64,000 nucleotides of DNA from assembly GCA_030698885.1 (NCBI GenBank), contig JAUYLN010000019.1:111344-175343 (forward strand), in the 5' to 3' direction. Made by a program: the position numbers and the translations under genes. This stretch comes from a bacterium (GTDB lineage Bacteria; Patescibacteriota; Minisyncoccia; 2-02-FULL-40-12; IGHO2-01-FULL-4-A). The number at the start of each line of letters is the position of its first letter. Position 1 is the stretch's first letter. This document shows, piece by piece, positions 42,147-50,173 of the stretch. Below the pieces are notes generated by a model that did not search any database, was not told the DNA's origin, and saw only the letters and a list, made by a program, of their open reading frames with translations.

Positions 42147-43346
42147 ATGGAAGACTCAAATAGCCAAAACAAGATGAATGAGATTTTTGGAAGAAGAGTA
42201 GAGAATGTGTACCCCTCCAGAGAAGAGGCCACTAAGAGATTGAAAGAAGAAAAAAGATTGAAATTTTATTATGGTATAGACCCAACCGGGCCCAGTTTGC
42301 ATATCGGACACACAGTCCAGCTTTTTTTGTTGAAACAACTGGCTGAACTGGGGCATGAAGTAGTGCTGTTGATAGGAGACTTTACCGCCAGAATAGGCGA
42401 CCCAACAGACAAAGAAGCAACAAGAAAAAAACTCTCAGAGAAAGAGGTAAGAGAGAACATGAAAAATTACGTAGGCCAAATTAAAAAGATATTGCCCGGT
42501 AAATATTTTAAGGTCCGGTATAACAGCAAGTGGCTCAAGAAAATGTCATTTGAAAATATAGTTGAGCTGGCAAGCCATGTTACGGTACAGCAGATAGAAG
42601 CCAGGGATATGTTTCAAGAAAGAATTAAAAATGAGAAGCCTATTTATCTGCATGAATTTTTGTATCCGCTTATGCAGGGCTATGATTCTGTCGCTATGGA
42701 GGTTGATGGAGAGGTCGGAGGAAACGATCAGGTATTTAATATGCTTGTAGGCAGAGATTTAGAAAAAGCATATCTAGGCAAAGACAAGATAGTTTTAGCA
42801 ACGAGACTCTTAGTGGATGCCGATAGCGGTAAAAAATTAAGTAAAACTGAGAAAAGCTTCATTGCACTAAATGACACGCCCAGCGACATGTACGGCAAAG
42901 TTATGGCGGGGGTGCCGGATGAGATGATAGCTACTGTATTTGAGCTTGCAACTGAAAAAGACATTTATTGGATTAAAGAAAGAAAAAATACCGTAGAGAA
43001 TGGAGAGAATCCTATGAATTTTAAAAAAGAATTGGCGAGCGAGCTGGTAAAGATATATCACGGAGAGAAAGAAGCTCAGAAAGCACAGGCAGAGTTTAAA
43101 AAAGTATTTAGTCAAAAAGAGTTACCCGATGATATGCAAGAATTTAAACCGGAAGCAGGAAGAAACAGCTTAAAGGAAGTGCTAACAAGTTCAAATACGG
43201 TAGAATCAGGATCAGAAGCAAGAAGACTTCTTGAACAAAAAGGCATTAAAATTAACGATGTTACGGCTGACGATTTAAATTATCAGGTTAAGGCAGGGGA
43301 TATAATAAAAGTAGGACCCAGAAGGTTTCTAAAAATAACTAATTAG
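42147..43346 (+). CDS. tyrS: Tyrosyl-tRNA synthetase
   Basis: 399 residues. Class I motifs: HIGH as LHIGH (about 50-54, in GPSLHIGHTVQ) and KMSKS as KKLSKTEKS (about 230). The C-terminal S4-like RNA-binding domain (SEARRLLEQKGIKIND..IKVGPRRFLKI) binds the tRNA variable arm. The YGIDPTG opening and QGYDSVAMEVDGEVGGNDQ helix support TyrRS. A strong terminator follows. Confidence 0.95.
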   Translation: MEDSNSQNKMNEIFGRRVENVYPSREEATKRLKEEKRLKFYYGIDPTGPSLHIGHTVQLFLLKQLAELGHEVVLLIGDFTARIGDPTDKEATRKKLSEKEVRENMKNYVGQIKKILPGKYFKVRYNSKWLKKMSFENIVELASHVTVQQIEARDMFQERIKNEKPIYLHEFLYPLMQGYDSVAMEVDGEVGGNDQVFNMLVGRDLEKAYLGKDKIVLATRLLVDADSGKKLSKTEKSFIALNDTPSDMYGKVMAGVPDEMIATVFELATEKDIYWIKERKNTVENGENPMNFKKELASELVKIYHGEKEAQKAQAEFKKVFSQKELPDDMQEFKPEAGRNSLKEVLTSSNTVESGSEARRLLEQKGIKINDVTADDLNYQVKAGDIIKVGPRRFLKITN

Positions 43347-43351
43347 TATCT

Positions 43352-43393
43352 ATCCAACAACAAAACCGCCCGAAGGCGGTTTTGTTGTTGGAT
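43352..43393. terminator. Terminator after tyrS
   Basis: Perfect 18-bp stem ATCCAACAACAAAACCGCC with CGAA loop and its complement ending GTTGTTGGAT. It can act for both tyrS and the opposing 40-residue gene. Confidence 0.85.
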
Positions 43394-43417
43394 CCAAGAT
43401 GAATCCGGAGGCGGCTA

Positions 43418-43540
43418 TTAAGCAGCGGCCTCTTCTGTGCTCTCTTCTGAAGCTTCTTCTTTCTTCTCTTCAACTGAAGCCTCTTCAGTAGCATCAACTG
43501 CTACTTCCTCACCCTCTAAGGTGAATTTAATGTCTTCCAT
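43418..43540 (-). CDS. Small acidic protein, 40 residues
   Basis: Translates as MEDIKFTLEGEEVAVDATEE followed by a Glu/Ala/Ser-rich tail ending AAA. It has an AGGAG ribosome-binding site 10 bases before ATG 43540 and sits between two terminators, which supports a real gene. About 17 of 40 residues are acidic. No family recognised; the ordered first 12 residues and disordered tail could act as a protein-binding peptide. Codon pattern alone cannot prove translation. Confidence 0.55.
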   Translation of the reverse strand: MEDIKFTLEGEEVAVDATEEASVEEKKEEASEESTEEAAA

Positions 43541-43619
43541 AGTGACATTACTCCTATTATCGGGCCACAGTGTCCTTAAGGCTACCGCGTTGCCAACAAT
43601 AGAATTAGTTAACCGGGAC

Positions 43620-43666
43620 GACCCGGATATTTCTGCGGTGTATGATTCTGCAGAAATATCCGGGTC
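43620..43666 (-). terminator. Terminator downstream of ruvC
   Basis: GACCCGGATATTTCTGC (43620-43636) and its complement (43650-43666), a 17-bp stem in the gap between ruvC and the 40-residue gene. For minus-strand ruvC it lies just after the stop. Confidence 0.65.
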
Positions 43667-43689
43667 TTTCCGGACGGTTTAAATTGGTT

Positions 43690-44163
43690 TTAGTATCTTA
43701 GCGTGTTAGCTGAACAAATTGCAAGGGCCAGGGCGTCGGCTACGTCATCCGGGCGAGGTTCTTTATCCAGTCCTAGTATAAGTTTGACCATCTGTTGTAC
43801 TTGTTTTTTGTCCGCCCTGCCATAGCTGGATACCGCCTGTTTTACTTCCAAAGGAGTAAACTCGTCTATTTCAATGCCGTTCTTGGCGGCGACAAGTAGT
43901 AACACTCCTCTTATTTCACTTACACCCATCACTGTTTTATTATTTTTAAAAAAGAAAAGACGTTCTATGGATAATCTCTCGGGCTTAAACTTTTTGATCA
44001 GTTTATCAAAAAAAGTATATATTCCAAGCACTCTATCTTTGCTGGATAAGTTTTTTAGAGTTTCAAACTTGTCAAACTCTAAGGCCTTCCAGCCGGACTT
44101 AGACGACTCTATAATCCCGTAACCTATTAAAGAAGTGCCCGGATCAATGCCTAGTATACGCAT
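43690..44163 (-). CDS. ruvC: Holliday junction resolvase RuvC
   Basis: 157 residues. Catalytic acidic residues: Asp7 in ILGIDPGTSLIGYG, Glu in IERLFFFKN, and the C-terminal PDDVADALALA. RuvC cuts four-way junctions after RuvAB migration. It is downstream of yebC and ruvB on the same strand; ruvA is not in the window. Confidence 0.95.
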   Translation of the reverse strand: MRILGIDPGTSLIGYGIIESSKSGWKALEFDKFETLKNLSSKDRVLGIYTFFDKLIKKFKPERLSIERLFFFKNNKTVMGVSEIRGVLLLVAAKNGIEIDEFTPLEVKQAVSSYGRADKKQVQQMVKLILGLDKEPRPDDVADALALAICSANTLRY

Positions 44164-44240
44164 TAAGCTAACCTTATTATTCTATCATATTAGACATCCT
44201 AAGTCAATAGTCTTTCTAAAATAATAAGAATTTAAGGGTT

Positions 44241-44999
44241 CTAATGAGAGTTTGAAACCTGCGCTCTTAAGTTTGAGTAAAGACTTTCTACGTCGTCTTG
44301 ATTATCCAGATCCTCAAAAAGAGTATCCAGGATGTGCCTGGTGTCAGCATCTGCTACAGTAACAGTGTTTTTAGGCACAAAGTCTATCTGTGCATATTCT
44401 GTGGAGAAGCCTAATTGTCCAAGTGCTTCTTTGATTTGATGAAGATGCTCCGGTGCAGCCAATACGGTTATTCTGTCTTTTTGGAGTTGGATATCATCAG
44501 CTCCTGAATCTATTAAGGCCAATTCAGAGGCCTCATCTAATAGCTGACGGCCGGGGCTGCCATCGGGTTTGCTGTTCGGCACAGCTTCAATAATGCTTTT
44601 TTTCTCAAATAACCAGTCTAAGGAACCTGCTTCGGCCATTTTTGCAGAGTGTTTAGTCAAAATATTTTTAATATCGCCTATAGTTCTGTTGCTGTTATCA
44701 GTTATGGCCACAATAATTATAGCCACAGAACCCAGTAGCGCCTGCACTGTAATTTCTTTCAGCTCGGCCAAGTTCTTGTCAGAGCCTCTTTTTATAGCCC
44801 GCTCTATATTGTCCTTTGGCATATTTGCTGAATGAGCCGCATCTATAGCAGACTGGAGATGATAATTTAAGGACGGGTCAGCCCCGGATTTAGCAGCTAT
44901 GGATATTTTTTTTGAAAGCTTACTAAAAAGCTGACCTTTCTTTTGGTCAGCAGCTCCTTTCTTGTGTTTGATTTGAGACCACTTAGAGTGTCCACTCAC
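44241..44999 (-). CDS. YebC/PmpR-family protein
   Basis: 252 residues, normal for the family. MSGHSKWSQIKHKKGAAD and LFSKLSKKISIAAK open the protein, and NMPKDNIERAIKRG follows. Family members act as transcriptional regulators; some promote translation of Pro-rich stretches. That second activity would be relevant to the Pro-repeat protein at 55540-57513, an inference. Placed between ruvB and ruvC, a very common arrangement. Confidence 0.93.
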   Translation of the reverse strand: MSGHSKWSQIKHKKGAADQKKGQLFSKLSKKISIAAKSGADPSLNYHLQSAIDAAHSANMPKDNIERAIKRGSDKNLAELKEITVQALLGSVAIIIVAITDNSNRTIGDIKNILTKHSAKMAEAGSLDWLFEKKSIIEAVPNSKPDGSPGRQLLDEASELALIDSGADDIQLQKDRITVLAAPEHLHQIKEALGQLGFSTEYAQIDFVPKNTVTVADADTRHILDTLFEDLDNQDDVESLYSNLRAQVSNSH

Positions 45000-45000
45000 A

Positions 45001-45117
45001 AGTCATTTTAGCATTTTAACAACTTAACACTTTAACAACTACGAATTATTCAAAAACACCAATTTTGTCGCTATGCTTAAATGTTTAGATGTTTAAATGC
45101 TTGAATGTTAATATCGT
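45001..45117. repeat. ATGTTTAAATGCTT word repeats before yebC
   Basis: Tandem ATGCTTAAATGTTTAGATG..AAATGCTTGAATG (45073-45113) and AACAACTTAACACTTTAACAAC (45019-45040). The words match those at 26704-26801. Confidence 0.5.
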
Positions 45118-46158
45118 TTAAAGTAAAGACGCTTGCTGGTTGTCCGGCTTTTCCATTCCCAGATGTTTGTAGGCGGATTCAGTTATAATTCTGCCCCTGG
45201 AGGTCCTTATTAGAAGGCCTAAGCGCATCAGGTAAGGTTCATATACGTCTTCTATCGTGTCTTCTTCTTCGGCAACGGCGGCGGCGATAGACTTAAGTCC
45301 CGCCGGGCCCCCGTTGAAATTTTTTGCTATAACCTCCATTATTTTTCTGTCTGTGTTCTCAAGGCCTATCTCATCTATTCCTAAAAGCTCCAGCGCCTCT
45401 ACTGCAATTTTATCGGTCACCTGCTCGGTATTTTTAAATTGGGCATAATCGCGGGCTCTTTTAAGCAGACGGTTCGCTATTCTCGGGGTAAATCGTGAAG
45501 CTTTGGCAACAGCAGAAATGGCGTCAGGCACTATGGGTATATTCAACAATTTTGCCGAGCGAGCTACTATTTTTTCCATCTCCGGCTGGTCATAAAAATC
45601 CAATTTATAGCTGGCTCCGAATCTTGAACGAAATGGATTTGAAAGCAGTGATATTCTGGTGGTCGCGGCTATTAAAGTGAAGCGGGGGAGTTTGATTTGA
45701 AGAGTTTTTGCTGAATTGCCTTTGCCGATTATGATGTCCAGGCTGCAATTTTCCATTGCCGGGTAAAGAGTCTCTTCAACCGCCTTATTTAACCTGTGGA
45801 CCTCGTCAATAAATAAAAAATCTCCATCGGTCAGGCCTGTCAGGATAGATCCTATGTCGCCGGCTTTTTCCAGCGCGGCCCCGGAAGTGATTCTGATGCC
45901 GGTGCCGAACTCTTTGGCAATTATATAAGCAAGAGTTGTTTTTCCAAGTCCGGCCGGACCGTGTATCAATATATGATCAAGAGCCTCGCCCCTTTTTTTG
46001 GCGGCGCCAACCAGTATTGATAAGTTTTTTTTGGCATTTTCCTGACCGATATATTCCTCAAATTTAGACGGCCTTAAAGCCAGGTCTAAAACCTGATCGT
46101 CTGCTTCTTGGGAGGGATCCCGGGGGATATTTTTGGGAGAAGAGGAGCTATTTGACAT
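45118..46158 (-). CDS. ruvB: Holliday junction branch migration helicase RuvB
   Basis: 346 residues. Walker A GPAGLGKTTLA (about 68-78), Walker B FLFIDEVHRLN, sensor ATTRISLLSNPFRSRFG with the arginine finger, and a C-terminal winged helix (YLMRLGLLIRTSRGR). Forms hexameric rings that drive branch migration with RuvA. First gene of ruvB-yebC-ruvC. Confidence 0.96.
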   Translation of the reverse strand: MSNSSSSPKNIPRDPSQEADDQVLDLALRPSKFEEYIGQENAKKNLSILVGAAKKRGEALDHILIHGPAGLGKTTLAYIIAKEFGTGIRITSGAALEKAGDIGSILTGLTDGDFLFIDEVHRLNKAVEETLYPAMENCSLDIIIGKGNSAKTLQIKLPRFTLIAATTRISLLSNPFRSRFGASYKLDFYDQPEMEKIVARSAKLLNIPIVPDAISAVAKASRFTPRIANRLLKRARDYAQFKNTEQVTDKIAVEALELLGIDEIGLENTDRKIMEVIAKNFNGGPAGLKSIAAAVAEEEDTIEDVYEPYLMRLGLLIRTSRGRIITESAYKHLGMEKPDNQQASLL

Positions 46159-46199
46159 TTATCGGTTTTTTATATAAAATAGTTAAATAAGCAAGCCTA

Positions 46200-46380
46200 G
46201 GAGTGCAGGTTTCAAACTAGCATCAATTGAGCGGAGTCCCGCTCCGTCCTATCGGGAAGCTCAAAAATGGCTGATTTCCCTGCCTGCCGGCAGGCAGGTG
46301 TGTTATTCTTCGTCGTCGTGCCTAGAAATCACCTCATTTTTGAGCTTCTCAATTTGACGATAGTTTGAATCCCGCACCCC
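46200..46380. repeat. Element E10 (family T), reduced copy
   Basis: Left GGAGTGCAGG, then CAAACTAGCATCAATTGAG; right CTCAATTTGACGATAG and GTTTGAATCCCGCACCCC. Module A is present on the minus strand (TTCTAGGC, GACGACGAA at 46309-46317) but its apical hairpin is missing and a CCTGCC palindrome lies beside it. Module B is absent. Confidence 0.75.
46279..46298. repeat. 20-bp palindrome CCTGCC-type nested in E10
   Basis: Perfect copy of CCTGCCTGCCGGCAGGCAGG inside element E10. Confidence 0.9.
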
Positions 46381-46393
46381 TAAACGGGTTTTT

Positions 46394-46565
46394 TGATAAG
46401 CTTTTTTGGTCCGCAGGCACTTGAGTAGTTTGCAAAACATCCAGCTCAATCGGAGTATTTCGCAGATGGATAATCTGGTTCCGACTGGTTTACTCCTCGG
46501 TATTACTCTGCCCCGGTATTTCCCAAGGTCCGGGTTTACTGCCTGCGGGCCAAAGAAGCTTATTA
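46394..46565. repeat. Inverted-repeat element E12
   Basis: Arms TGATAAGCTTTTTTGGTCCG..CAGGCA (46394-46419) and TGCCTGCGGGCC..AAGCTTATTA (46540-46565) are nearly complementary. The inside has GGAGTA..CAGAT-ggata-ATCTG..TACTCC as an apical structure. It lies 14 bases after E10, upstream of ruvB and downstream of pilB. Confidence 0.65.
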
Positions 46566-46608
46566 GCATTAGGCCTACTAATTAAAAGTTCAAAAATCGT
46601 ATCCTCGC

Positions 46609-48303
46609 TCAATTCATTACCCGCAGTATTTCTTCAACTGATGTTATGCCTTTAAGCACCTTTATGTACCCGTTTTGAAGCAGAGTGACCATGCCTTTTT
46701 TTATGGCTAAGGTCTCTATGTCAGAGATTGCCGGGGAAGTCTGGATAAGTTTTTCCATCTCGGTGTCTATCTGAAAAAGCTCGTAAATACCTGTCCTGCC
46801 TTTATATCCTGTTGAGTTACACTCTTTGCATTGTGAAGGGTAATAGAGCTCTGTTGAGGCATCAGGAGTATTCAAACCGTAATCCTTAAAGTTTATGCCG
46901 GCCATTTCGTCGGCTATTTTTTTTAAATCCTCTTCCTTTATTTTTTGTTTTGTCTTGCATTTTTCGCATAGTTTCCTGGCAAGCCTCTGAGCCATAGTTG
47001 CATTTATGGCCGGAGCAATGGTTACCGGTTTGACCCCGAGGTCTATCAGCCTTGGGATTGCTCCCGCGGCATTATTTGTATGTAGGGTTGAGAAAACAAG
47101 ATGTCCGGTCAGTGCTGCCTGCATGGCTATTTCAGCTGTCTCACCGTCTCTTATTTCGCCGACCAGGATTACATCCGGGTCCTGGCGGATAATGGTTTTT
47201 AAGCCACTAGCAAATGTGTAGCCGGCGTGCTCATCCGCCTGGGTCTGGGTGATGCCTTTTATGTGATATTCTATCGGATCTTCAATTGTTATAACTTTAA
47301 TGCCGGGATTGTTGATGTGTTGTATAAAAGCATACAGGGTAGTGGTTTTGCCTGAACCTGTGGGGCCAGTAGTCATTATTGCGCCGGTAGTCTTAGCGAG
47401 AAGCTCCTTCACTGTTTTTAAGGTATTTTCTTCCATGCCCAGATCTTCTAGGTTCTGCTTAATAGTTCTGGGATCTAAAATGCGCAAGACAATATTTTCG
47501 CCAAATTCGCTTGGCGTGACAGCCGCGCGCACCTCCATGTCAAGACTCTGATGTTTTATTGTAAAACGTCCATCCTGGGGTTTGTTGTGAACATTTATTT
47601 TTAAGCCGGACATCAATTTTACACGGGTTATTATTTTTTCGTAGCCAGCCTTTGGAACGTCTGCGATATCTGCGAGAACGCCGTCTACCCGGTAGCGCAG
47701 TCTCAAGGATTTTTCTTCATTTTCAAAGTGGATGTCAGAGGCTCCGATTTTAAGGGCACCACCCAAGATTATTTCCAGTATTTTGCCCACAGGGACGGAG
47801 CGTAGACGTTCTTTCAAGTCAGATAAGCTTTCAACACTTTGCTGTATTGTACTCAGCTCATTTTCAGATATTCCTATAACGCCAAGCTGTACCTTCTCTG
47901 TTGCTTTTGTCTCGCTGTATCTATTAAGGATTTTTGCCATGTCGGCAGACGAGGATATTGCTAAAGAATATTTAAATCCTCGTTGTGCGAGTTTAGCCAG
48001 AATATCTTTTGCGGTTTTATTCTCGGGATTTACCAGTGCTATTGTCAGGTTATTCCCGTCTCTTGCCACTACTGCCAACTGGCCCGCCCGTGCTTCGGCC
48101 TCTGTTAATAGTCCCAAAGCCTCCACATCAACAGGGTAGCCTACAAGATTAATATAGGGCAGTCCGAATTTATCAGCCATGGTCTTTGCTTCGTCCTCTG
48201 TTTTTTGAAGCTGGATATCCGACAGTTTGTTTTCCAGGGCCTTCGCAAGCTCTTTCTGCTTATCCTCAACCGGAACAGGTTTTTGTTTTAGGGGTTGTGC
48301 CAT
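46609..48303 (-). CDS. pilB: Type IV pilus/type II secretion assembly ATPase, PilB/GspE family
   Basis: 564 residues. The N1/N2 domains occupy about 1-150; the ATPase domain has Walker A GPTGSGKTTTLYAF (about 316-329), an Asp box (TIEDPIE), the LVGEIRDGETAEIAMQAALT Walker B/His-box region, and a four-cysteine zinc site (CEKCKTK..CKECNSTGY). It powers pilin extraction in type IV pilus assembly, probably for natural competence or host attachment. Other pil genes are not in the window. Confidence 0.93.
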   Translation of the reverse strand: MAQPLKQKPVPVEDKQKELAKALENKLSDIQLQKTEDEAKTMADKFGLPYINLVGYPVDVEALGLLTEAEARAGQLAVVARDGNNLTIALVNPENKTAKDILAKLAQRGFKYSLAISSSADMAKILNRYSETKATEKVQLGVIGISENELSTIQQSVESLSDLKERLRSVPVGKILEIILGGALKIGASDIHFENEEKSLRLRYRVDGVLADIADVPKAGYEKIITRVKLMSGLKINVHNKPQDGRFTIKHQSLDMEVRAAVTPSEFGENIVLRILDPRTIKQNLEDLGMEENTLKTVKELLAKTTGAIMTTGPTGSGKTTTLYAFIQHINNPGIKVITIEDPIEYHIKGITQTQADEHAGYTFASGLKTIIRQDPDVILVGEIRDGETAEIAMQAALTGHLVFSTLHTNNAAGAIPRLIDLGVKPVTIAPAINATMAQRLARKLCEKCKTKQKIKEEDLKKIADEMAGINFKDYGLNTPDASTELYYPSQCKECNSTGYKGRTGIYELFQIDTEMEKLIQTSPAISDIETLAIKKGMVTLLQNGYIKVLKGITSVEEILRVMN

Positions 48304-48491
48304 TTCTTAATTTTAACACTTAGAATGTTTTTTGTTTTCAACAGGTCGGAATTTACAGAATAATCGGGTAGCTGTCTGCGGGGTGTAAAGTGTTTCTTAT
48401 CACCTTGCGTAAGACAGGTAAATACTAAAAGTCGGGGATAACTTGTATACAACCCACAGAGTTTTAAAATCGGAGGCAAAAACAGAAGGGT

Positions 48492-48638
48492 TGCCCCCCA
48501 CACCAAACAAACACAGGTAAGCATTTTTGATTCTGCTAAGGCCACATTACGTATTCACAGGCTATTACTATGTGAATATCAACTGTTGAGGCTAGGCTTG
48601 CCCGAAGCACAGAATCAGTGTTTACTTGGTGTGGAGGG
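48492..48638. repeat. Inverted-repeat element E13 upstream of nusA
   Basis: CCCCACACCAAACAAACAC pairs with GTGTTTACTTGGTGTGG, and GATTCTG with CAGAATC inside; the apex is TATTCACA..TATGTGAATA. It ends where the nusA promoter -35 starts. The rest of the 496-base gap (48304-48491) has no ORF or clear signal. Confidence 0.6.
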
Positions 48639-48667
48639 TTGACGCAATATTCAAAAAAGATTATACT
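48639..48667 (+). promoter_or_regulatory. Sigma-70 promoter of nusA-tig
   Basis: TTGACG (48639-48644), 17-base spacer, TATACT (48662-48667). Transcription would start near 48674, giving a leader of about 125 bases before the nusA ATG. Confidence 0.78.
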
Positions 48668-48690
48668 TAAATTTAAGAGTAAATGATTGA

Positions 48691-48720
48691 AAAGGTCGCT
48701 GGAACAGCGGCCTTTCTTAT
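48691..48720 (+). terminator. Possible attenuator in the nusA leader
   Basis: AAAGGTCGCTG-gaa-CAGCGGCCTTT then CTTATT, placed 20 bases after the predicted transcript start and 80 before nusA. It looks like an intrinsic terminator inside the leader, and could let NusA, which affects termination, control its own synthesis. Confidence 0.5.
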
Positions 48721-48752
48721 TAAAACAGCTAATAGTTGGGGGACTATCGACT

Positions 48753-48795
48753 ATGGCATAAGCCATAAGCCATAAGCCATAAGCTATAAGCCATG
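48753..48795. repeat. AAGCCAT word repeat before nusA
   Basis: Four to five tandem AAGCCATA/AAGCTATA units end at the nusA start. The word family is the same as in the rsmA insertion. Confidence 0.7.
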
Positions 48796-48799
48796 AACA

Positions 48800-50173
48800 A
48801 TGTTAGACGCAAAACAATTTATCTCCGCTATCACCCAGATAGCCGAAGAGAAAGGCATCCCTCAGGACAGGGTCGTAGAAACCATAGAAGCCGCCATTGC
48901 TGCGGCGTATAAAAAAGACTATGGAGAAAAAGGCCAAATCATAAGAACCAAACTTAACCAGGAGACGGGCGATGTTAAGGTTTGGCAGGTGAAGATAGTA
49001 GTTGAAGGCGCCGACGAGGAAGGCTATGTCATAGGCGACCTGCCTCTGCCCGCTGACATGAAAAGAGAGGACGAGATAAAAGAATTCAGAGAGGAAAGAA
49101 GGAGCCCGGTTAACGGACCGGTGAAAGAAGGAGAGGAGATTCAAGAGGGAGAGGAAGGAGAGGATATAAAAATAAAGTTTAATTCGGATAAGCATGTAGC
49201 ATTGGAAGATGCCAAGAAAGATAATAAAAAAGCAAAAGTCGGCGACGAAATAATAACCGGGCTTGAGCCTAAAATGGAATTCGGCAGAATCGCGGCTCAG
49301 ACGGCTAAGCAGGTCATTATCCAAAGGTTAAGAGAGGTTGAGAGAGAAGCGGTATTTAAAGAGTTTAAAAAGCTTGAAGGAGAGATAATATCGGGAGTTG
49401 TCCAGCGTATTGAAGGCCGGACTATTTTTGTTGATCTTGGAAGGACTAACGGTATTCTGGTGGTTGTAGAGCAGGTTCAAAATGACAGATACAGGATAAA
49501 TCAGAGACTTAAGTTTCTTGTCCTAAGAGTAGAAGAAACCAACAAAGGTCCTGCGATATTTCTATCCAGATCTCATCCGAGATTAGTCACAAAATTGTTT
49601 GAATTTGAAGTTCCTGAAATTGAAGCCGGTACAGTAGAAATAAAAAGCATAGCCAGAGAGGCCGGTTCGCGGTCTAAGGTTGCCGTATCTTCAAATGAAG
49701 AGAATGTTGACCCGATAGGCTCTCTTGTGGGTCAGAAGGGGGTCAGAGTTCAAACCGTCATAAATGAACTTGGCGGAGAAAAGATAGATATCATAGAGTG
49801 GAAAGAAGATTTGGCTAAATATATAAGCAATGCCTTGGCCCCGGCCAAGATATTAGACGTAAAAGTATTAAGTGAAGAGAATAAGCATGCTCTTGCCGAA
49901 GTTGCAGATGACCAGTTCTCTCTTGCCATTGGAAAAAAAGGCCAGAATGTCAGATTAGCCGCAAAATTAACAGGCTGGAAAATAGATGTCCGGTCGCCTA
50001 AAGAGAATATGACTGCGGATATTGCAGAGACCGCAGAGACTTCAGAGAGCCCAGAGACTTTAGAAGCTCCGGAAGTTATAGAAGAGAAGGGAGTCGAGCC
50101 TACTGAAAGCAAAAAAGATAAAAAAGAAGAGGATGCTATAGTAGAAGAAAAGGCAGAAGATAAAAAAGAGTAA
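48800..50173 (+). CDS. nusA: Transcription termination/antitermination protein NusA
   Basis: 457 residues. N-terminal RNA polymerase-binding domain (with an acidic insertion, about 110-150), S1 domain near 195-260, KH1 with PIGSLVGQKGVRVQTV and KH2 with FSLAIGKKGQNVRLAAK. The last 60 residues are Glu-rich and probably disordered. NusA modulates pausing, termination and antitermination. The tig start overlaps its stop by one base (TAATG), so they are coupled. Confidence 0.95.
   Translation: MLDAKQFISAITQIAEEKGIPQDRVVETIEAAIAAAYKKDYGEKGQIIRTKLNQETGDVKVWQVKIVVEGADEEGYVIGDLPLPADMKREDEIKEFREERRSPVNGPVKEGEEIQEGEEGEDIKIKFNSDKHVALEDAKKDNKKAKVGDEIITGLEPKMEFGRIAAQTAKQVIIQRLREVEREAVFKEFKKLEGEIISGVVQRIEGRTIFVDLGRTNGILVVVEQVQNDRYRINQRLKFLVLRVEETNKGPAIFLSRSHPRLVTKLFEFEVPEIEAGTVEIKSIAREAGSRSKVAVSSNEENVDPIGSLVGQKGVRVQTVINELGGEKIDIIEWKEDLAKYISNALAPAKILDVKVLSEENKHALAEVADDQFSLAIGKKGQNVRLAAKLTGWKIDVRSPKENMTADIAETAETSESPETLEAPEVIEEKGVEPTESKKDKKEEDAIVEEKAEDKKE

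Noticed and set aside
46303..46569. 88-residue minus-strand ORF
   Set aside because: It spans parts of elements E10 and E12; the frame is a by-product of repeats.
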